NCBI GenBank assembly: GCA_945983195.1
Contig: CAMFSS010000050.1
Span: 1-10,204, forward strand
DNA: 10,204 bases
Direction of reading: 5' to 3'
From: an uncultured Prevotellaceae bacterium
GTDB taxonomy: Bacteria > Bacteroidota > Bacteroidia > Bacteroidales > Muribaculaceae
This document shows, in pieces, positions 6,664 to 10,204 of this stretch (position 1 is its first letter; each line of letters begins with the position of its first letter). The notes under the pieces were generated by a model. The model did no database searches, was not told the DNA's origin, and saw nothing but the letters and a program-made list of their open reading frames with translations. The position numbers and the translations under genes were made by a program.

Positions 6664-7278
6664 CTAAAGCCTTATGTCGTGGTCGGCAAGCACCTTGTCG
6701 ATGATTTTTATACCCTCGTCAGATGCTATGCCGCGTATGAAGTTGATGAAAAGCGTGTCGAGTGCTTCAATCACCGATGTGCCTTGGGGGAAACTGCTGA
6801 TATTGGGCTTCACTTCACGCATCTGCATAGAGAACATTATAGCCGCTATCGGTGCCTTGAAGCCCGGACGGAACACGCCCTCCTTCTGTCCCGACTCAAT
6901 GAGACTTATCAGCTCTCCCACATAGGTTTTCTCGCGCTCTCTGCACTCATGCTGAATCTCGGGATAAAGACGCTCAATGTCGTTGATGAACACCTCTGAT
7001 ATCGTTGCCACATACTCGCGCGTGATGAAATAAATGCTCAGCATAGCCTCAAGTTTGTTGGGCGCATTCATTATGGCACGCGAGAATTGCAGGCTGCGGT
7101 TGAGGTAAAGGCGGTGAAGCACTATGCGAAGCAGCGTGCGCTTATCGGCGAAGTGCTCATAGAGCGTGCGCTTCGATATGCCGCACTGCTGCGCTATCGT
7201 ATCCATCGTCACCGACGACACGCCAAGGCGCGACATCAGTTCATACGTCTTTTCCAGTATTCGTTCTCTCACTTCCAT
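6664..7278 (-). CDS. TetR/AcrR-family transcriptional regulator of the efflux operon
   Basis: A 204-residue regulator of standard TetR length. The N-terminal DNA-binding domain starts MEVRERILEKTYELMSRLG and contains the helix-turn-helix TMDTIAQQCGISKRTLYEHF (24-43), followed by ADKRTLL, the usual start of helix 4. Residues about 55-200 form the all-helical ligand-binding and dimerisation domain, which is too variable to predict a ligand; it includes several Met and aromatic residues (for example IMFSMQMRE at 147-155) that could line a hydrophobic pocket. The gene lies upstream of and in the same direction as the tolC-adaptor-pump genes, separated by 155 bp holding a terminator-like stem, a -7 box and a palindrome. 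Local control of the pump is inferred from this arrangement. The start is supported by an AAGGAG sequence 6 nt upstream, a strong Shine-Dalgarno rarely used in Bacteroidota. Confidence 0.93.
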   Translation of the reverse strand: MEVRERILEKTYELMSRLGVSSVTMDTIAQQCGISKRTLYEHFADKRTLLRIVLHRLYLNRSLQFSRAIMNAPNKLEAMLSIYFITREYVATISEVFINDIERLYPEIQHECREREKTYVGELISLIESGQKEGVFRPGFKAPIAAIMFSMQMREVKPNISSFPQGTSVIEALDTLFINFIRGIASDEGIKIIDKVLADHDIRL

Positions 7279-7284
7279 TTATCT

Positions 7285-7290
7285 CTCCTT
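7285..7290 (-). promoter_or_regulatory. Strong Shine-Dalgarno of the tetR-type gene
   Basis: AAGGAG lies 6 nt before the ATG on the minus strand and fixes the start codon. The other complete genes here have A/T-rich leaders without such a sequence, as is usual in Bacteroidota. Confidence 0.7.
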
Positions 7291-7346
7291 TGCAGGGATT
7301 CGGCTCTTTGCCGGTTTTTTTCTGTATTCTCCTTGATTATTCGCCA

Positions 7347-7377
7347 CAAAGCTAATAAAAAACTTTCAGAACGCAAA
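7347..7377 (-). promoter_or_regulatory. Bacteroides-type promoter of the tetR-type gene
   Basis: The minus strand has TTTG (7374-7377), a 19-bp spacer, and TAGCTTTG (7347-7354), an exact match to the Bacteroides -33 TTTG / -7 TAnnTTTG consensus. The predicted start is near 7340, giving a leader of about 60 nt before the ATG. That leader contains a small CGGC/GCCG hairpin about 20 nt upstream of the Shine-Dalgarno. Confidence 0.8.
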
Positions 7378-7536
7378 TAGTTTTCTATCGTTTTGCCGCA
7401 TTGTTCCGAATTATTCCAATTTATATGAAATAATTAACAAATTTCACGCACCGCAACACCCTATTCCTCTCACCCGCACGCGGTTTCGGAATCTGCACAC
7501 ATCTTTACCTCCCGATTGCATACAGTTCACTCAATT

Positions 7537-7584
7537 AACCCAAATCAGTCATTATCATCATAACGCTAATGACCGATTTGGGTT
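7537..7584. repeat. Long near-perfect inverted repeat, 18-bp arms
   Basis: Arms 7537-7554 and 7567-7584 are complementary at 17 of 18 positions around a 12-nt centre. The left arm begins AACCCAAATC and ends GTCATTA. The one mismatch (7547/7574) is A-C on the + strand but a G-U pair on the minus strand, so a minus-strand RNA would form an unbroken 18-bp stem. No U tract follows on either strand and no gene ends here, so it is not an ordinary terminator. It could be a dispersed palindromic repeat, a mobile-element remnant, a protein-binding site or part of an unannotated small RNA. Confidence 0.8.
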
Positions 7585-7699
7585 TAATGGCTGTCGCCGA
7601 TTGTTCTATTTTCCTTTTTTTCTATTCCATATCACGTTGCAGTGCGTTTCGGGGGAAATTTGTGGTGATTCGGAACACTACAAACTTCAATTATACTTC

Positions 7700-7707
7700 T
7701 ATCTTTG
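7700..7707 (+). promoter_or_regulatory. Candidate -7 box for the DUF3943 gene
   Basis: TATCTTTG matches TAnnTTTG exactly and lies 99 bp before the ATG. No TTTG -33 box sits at the right distance (the nearest is at 7659-7662, 37 bp upstream), so the assignment rests on one box only. Confidence 0.4.
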
Positions 7708-7731
7708 AACCGATTTTGTTATTCATCGGTT
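7708..7731 (+). promoter_or_regulatory. Hairpin directly after the DUF3943 -7 box
   Basis: Perfect 7-bp inverted repeat AACCGAT/ATCGGTT with a 10-nt loop, followed by TTATTTATG. Its position, abutting the -7 box and spanning the predicted transcription start, suits an operator. If transcription starts further upstream, the stem with its T-rich tail would act as a weak terminator or leader structure. Confidence 0.4.
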
Positions 7732-7806
7732 TTATTTATGTCAACTGCTGTTGTTCGTAGGTAAGACTTCCCGGACTGATAGAAGTTCGACTTAATACTA
7801 TTTTTT

Positions 7807-8673
7807 ATGTCACTCATAATTTACTACTATCTAAAACACACACGGCATTGGCTTGTGGTGGGAATGTTGGCAATACTTGGCTCAACTGAAGCCTTGGCAC
7901 AACTTCCCACCGACAGTGCCTTCAATCAGCCTGATTCCATCATTGGCACTACTATACCGACCGTGCCTTCAATCGACACCGAGGCTCTGCATCGGCAGTT
8001 TGCCGCAATGCCTCACCCTCGGCGCAACGTGAACATCTACGACCTGCCATATTCTGCCACAGCCAACTACCCCGACTACAAACGCCTCGCCATCAACACC
8101 GGAGCGCTCTATGTGGCTGGCATTGCGGCTCTTGGAGTGCTTCAGGCTCTGCCTGAAGATGCCACCGCCTGGAACAAGGATCGCATCACCTCCATTCCAT
8201 TCTGGAAGCGTTGGAGCACGCATGTGAAGCATGGACCTGTGTGGGACGGCGACAGCTTCATATTCAATTACATTCTCCACCCCTACGGCGGTGCCGCCTA
8301 CTACATGAGTGCACGCAGCTCAGGGTGCAACATCATGTGGTCGGCTCTCTACACCACCTTTGTTTCTACTGTGTTCTGGGAATATGGAATTGAGGCGTTC
8401 ATGGAAATTCCATCGTTGCAGGACCTCATCATCACACCCTTTGCCGGCACTATTCTCGGCGAAGGATTCTATGTGCTGAAACGCCACATCGTGAGCCAAG
8501 GCTACACGCTGTTCGGTTCACATCTGCTCGGCAACATCGTGGCATATATAATCGACCCGGTAAATGAAGTGATTGGGCTGTTCGCCGGGAATCCCTGCCG
8601 CAAAGCGACAGTACGGCTACAGCCCAATATCTCCTCTATATCACAGGGGCTTACCCTTGCTATAACATTCTGA
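7807..8673 (+). CDS. DUF3943 domain protein, exported
   Basis: A 288-residue protein of the DUF3943 family, common in Bacteroidota and without established function. An N-terminal signal sequence (charged KHTRHW, then hydrophobic LVVGMLAILG, cleavage near ALA-Q at 31/32) indicates export. Residues 33-75 are a variable linker. A hydrophobic segment at about 96-116 may be a membrane or buried helix. The family core is at about 144-222: WDGDSFIFNYILHPYGG (146-162), YYMSARSSG (165-173), WEYGIEAF (191-198), then EIPSLQDLIITPFAG and LGEGFY (217-222). The protein ends in LTLAITF, an aromatic-terminated strand, compatible with an outer-membrane or envelope location (inference). The start has no Shine-Dalgarno; the ATG follows a T-rich run. 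It is divergent from the efflux repressor and convergent with the aminotransferase, with 1 bp between stops and no room for a separate terminator. Confidence 0.88.
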   Translation: MSLIIYYYLKHTRHWLVVGMLAILGSTEALAQLPTDSAFNQPDSIIGTTIPTVPSIDTEALHRQFAAMPHPRRNVNIYDLPYSATANYPDYKRLAINTGALYVAGIAALGVLQALPEDATAWNKDRITSIPFWKRWSTHVKHGPVWDGDSFIFNYILHPYGGAAYYMSARSSGCNIMWSALYTTFVSTVFWEYGIEAFMEIPSLQDLIITPFAGTILGEGFYVLKRHIVSQGYTLFGSHLLGNIVAYIIDPVNEVIGLFAGNPCRKATVRLQPNISSISQGLTLAITF

Positions 8674-8674
8674 T

Positions 8675-9868
8675 TCAGTGGAGGGCGGCAAGGGCGGCGG
8701 CAATGCGGCGCACTGCCTCGCGTATGTTGTCGTCGCTGGTGGCATAGCTCAGGCGAATGTAGCCCGGAGCGCAGAATGCTGCACCGTCGACGGTGGCGAC
8801 ATGCGCCTCCTCAAGCAGATACATTGCCATGTCGCCCGAATTGGCGATAGTGCGCTTGCCGTCGGTCTTGCCAAAGTAGCTCGACACCTCGGGGAAGATG
8901 TAGAATGCACCTTCGGGGTGGTTGATGCGCAAGCCGGGAACTTCACGCAGCAGGCTCACAATGAGGTCGCGACGACGCTCAAATGCCTGTCGCATAGTCT
9001 CCACGCACTCCTGCGGACCGCTGAATGCAGCCTCGGCAGCCTTCTGTGCAATCGACGAGCAGCCGCTGGTGTACTGCCCTTGCAGCTTGTTGTTGGCTTT
9101 GGCAATAGGGAGCGGAGCGGCAAGGAAGCCGATGCGCCAGCCGGTCATGGCGTATGCCTTCGACACGCCGTTGACGATTACCACGCGGTCGCGCACTTCG
9201 GGGAATTGCGAAATTGAATTGAACTCGCCGGTGTAGTTGATATGCTCATATATTTCGTCGGCGAGAATTATGATGTCGGGGTATTTTGCAAGTACATCGG
9301 CAAGGGCACGAAGCTCCTCACGCGAGTACACGCTTCCCGTTGGGTTCGACGGCGAGCAGAGCAGCACCATGCGCGTCTTGGGGGTGATGGCGGCCTCAAG
9401 CTGCGCGGCTGTAATCTTGAAGTTCTGCTCCACACCGGCAGGCACAAGCACATTCACTCCCTCGGCGAGTTTCACCATCTCCACATAGCTCACCCATGCC
9501 GGAGTGGGGATTATCACCTCGTCGCCGGGATTGATGAGCGACAGAATGCAGTTGCAGAGCGACTGCTTCGCGCCATTCGACACCACAATCTGCTCCGGTG
9601 TAAACTCAATGCCGTTCTCGCGGCGCAGCTTTTCGCAGATTGCCTTGCGGAGCGACAGATAGCCCGGTACGGGGGTGTAGAATGTGAAATTGGCATCAAT
9701 TGCAGCCTTTGCAGCCTCCTTGATGTGGTCGGGGGTGTGGAAATCAGGCTCTCCAACCGAAAGGTTTATCACGTCGACACCTTGAGCCTTCAGCTCATTG
9801 CTCTTCTGCGACATTGCCAGCGTTGCCGATGGCGACATTGCGAGTATGCGATTTGAAATTAAGTCCAT
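8675..9868 (-). CDS. aspC: Class I PLP-dependent aminotransferase, aspartate aminotransferase-like (I-gamma type)
   Basis: A 397-residue cytosolic fold-type I enzyme that moves an amino group between an amino acid (probably aspartate, possibly an aromatic or prephenate-type substrate) and a 2-oxo acid such as 2-oxoglutarate. Visible landmarks are SVGEPDF (37-43); GAKQ (99-102), which holds the cofactor phosphate; Trp125 in PTPAWVSY, stacking on the PLP ring; SNPTG (174-178) with Asn175; ADEIYEH (203-209) with Asp204 pairing with the pyridine nitrogen; SKAYAMTGWRIG (236-247) with Lys237 forming the Schiff base and Arg245 (in GWRIG) near the phosphate; and Arg372 in YIRLSYA, binding the substrate carboxylate. 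Everything needed for catalysis is present and the length is normal. The sequence resembles the Thermus-type I-gamma subgroup, where aspartate and prephenate activities occur; sequence alone does not separate them. It lies 39 bp after the DUF3298 gene with no terminator between, so the two may be co-transcribed. The symbol is given by family, not by proof of substrate. Confidence 0.95.
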   Translation of the reverse strand: MDLISNRILAMSPSATLAMSQKSNELKAQGVDVINLSVGEPDFHTPDHIKEAAKAAIDANFTFYTPVPGYLSLRKAICEKLRRENGIEFTPEQIVVSNGAKQSLCNCILSLINPGDEVIIPTPAWVSYVEMVKLAEGVNVLVPAGVEQNFKITAAQLEAAITPKTRMVLLCSPSNPTGSVYSREELRALADVLAKYPDIIILADEIYEHINYTGEFNSISQFPEVRDRVVIVNGVSKAYAMTGWRIGFLAAPLPIAKANNKLQGQYTSGCSSIAQKAAEAAFSGPQECVETMRQAFERRRDLIVSLLREVPGLRINHPEGAFYIFPEVSSYFGKTDGKRTIANSGDMAMYLLEEAHVATVDGAAFCAPGYIRLSYATSDDNIREAVRRIAAALAALH

Positions 9869-9907
9869 ATATTTCTGATGTTGTGTTTATGTGTCACTTT
9901 TTGTTGA

Positions 9908-10204
9908 TTATCGTGTGAGGAGCGAGCGCACCGCCGGGGTGATATACTCGTCGAGGCAGTACCACGGCACTTCCACCTCTACCGGTCCCACTGCCCATGG
10001 CGCGATGTCGTAGGGGTTGTAGTAGAACACAATGCTGCTGTCGGTGAGATACACATTGTGCGTGAGGAAAATCTGGTCGGTGAAAATGCCCGATTTCTCG
10101 GCAAGCTCTTCGAGCGATGCGGCAAAATATTGGTCGCAGAGCGAAGCCTTCACCACGCTGAGAATGGCATCATCGTTGCCGGCAAGGAATATTTCTCCGA
10201 AATC
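9908..10204 (-). CDS. C-terminal part of a DUF3298/RsiV-like protein, 5' end outside the window
   Basis: The frame is open from the right edge to a TGA at 9908-9910, giving the last 98 residues; the true start lies beyond 10204. A GTG at 10154-10156 is in frame but internal, because the residues before it (FGEIFLAGNDDAILSV) continue the same domain. The visible part matches the DUF3298 domain at the C-terminus of RsiV-type proteins: IFLTHNVYLTDSSIVFYYNP, then YDIAPWAVGPVEVEVPW and LDEYITP. In the family this domain follows DUF4163, is usually periplasmic or extracellular, and in Bacillus RsiV binds lysozyme. Whether this protein is a lipoprotein or membrane-anchored cannot be seen. It is co-directional with the aminotransferase 39 bp downstream. 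Confidence 0.85.
   Translation of the reverse strand, partial: DFGEIFLAGNDDAILSVVKASLCDQYFAASLEELAEKSGIFTDQIFLTHNVYLTDSSIVFYYNPYDIAPWAVGPVEVEVPWYCLDEYITPAVRSLLTR

Larger units (their letters stand above)
7279..7806. other. 528-bp divergent intergenic region
   Basis: AT-rich compared with the flanking genes. From left to right it holds the repressor's ribosome-binding site and promoter (to 7377), an AT-rich stretch with a 7-bp AATTATT/AATAATT dyad near 7410-7440, the long inverted repeat at 7537-7584, a pyrimidine run near 7604-7628, a candidate -7 box at 7700-7707 and a hairpin at 7708-7731. A 63-codon frame at 7569-7760 shows no recognisable domain and starts inside the inverted repeat; I do not regard it as a gene. 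Confidence 0.7.

Noticed and set aside
7470..7502. Ten-codon minus-strand frame preceded by GGGAGG, resembling a leader peptide for the repressor
   Set aside because: It lies upstream of the repressor's consensus promoter, so it would not be on that transcript, and no promoter for it is visible.
7569..7760. 63-codon + strand frame in the divergent intergenic region
   Set aside because: It starts inside the inverted repeat, has no ribosome-binding context or recognised domain, and spans the DUF3943 promoter box and hairpin.

Overview
The window looks like chromosomal DNA from a Bacteroidota bacterium, most likely the order Bacteroidales and possibly a Muribaculaceae-like gut lineage (the family is inference). 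The support is: two promoters carrying the Bacteroides-type TAnnTTTG -7 box near these genes, one with a TTTG -33 box exactly 19 bp upstream; A-rich leaders without Shine-Dalgarno sequences before most genes; and Bacteroidota-typical families (DUF3943, DUF3298/RsiV-like, an Asn/Gly-rich secreted protein). No tRNA, rRNA, insertion sequence or CRISPR array was seen.

The core (about 550-7280, minus strand) is a complete tripartite RND efflux locus. In transcription order it holds a TetR/AcrR repressor (7278-6664), a TolC-family outer-membrane channel (6508-5132), a lipoprotein membrane-fusion protein (5116-4058), an AcrB-type RND pump of 1037 residues (4016-903), and a 97-residue PII-like ferredoxin-fold protein (845-552). 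A hairpin at 487-519 closes the locus. The repressor has its own textbook promoter (7347-7377) and a weak terminator after it. The structural genes appear to start from a second promoter (-7 box at 6589-6596) that overlaps a 14-bp palindrome, a plausible operator. The pump genes would build one envelope-spanning exporter. The small PII-like protein is the most intriguing member: it lies where a cytosolic sensor of the pump would be expected, and it has lost the canonical PII ligand-loop sequence.

Left of the locus (1-348, minus, cut by the edge) is a secreted low-complexity Asn/Gly/Pro/Arg-rich protein with internal repeats. Its reading frame near position 60 deserves a check.

Right of the locus is a 528-bp divergent intergenic region (7279-7806). 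It holds the repressor promoter, a long near-perfect 18-bp inverted repeat (7537-7584) that no gene explains, and a promoter and hairpin in front of a DUF3943 gene (7807-8673, plus). That gene converges, with a single base between stop codons, on a class I PLP-dependent aminotransferase (9868-8675, minus). Upstream of the aminotransferase and co-directional with it is the C-terminal part of a DUF3298/RsiV-like protein cut by the right edge.
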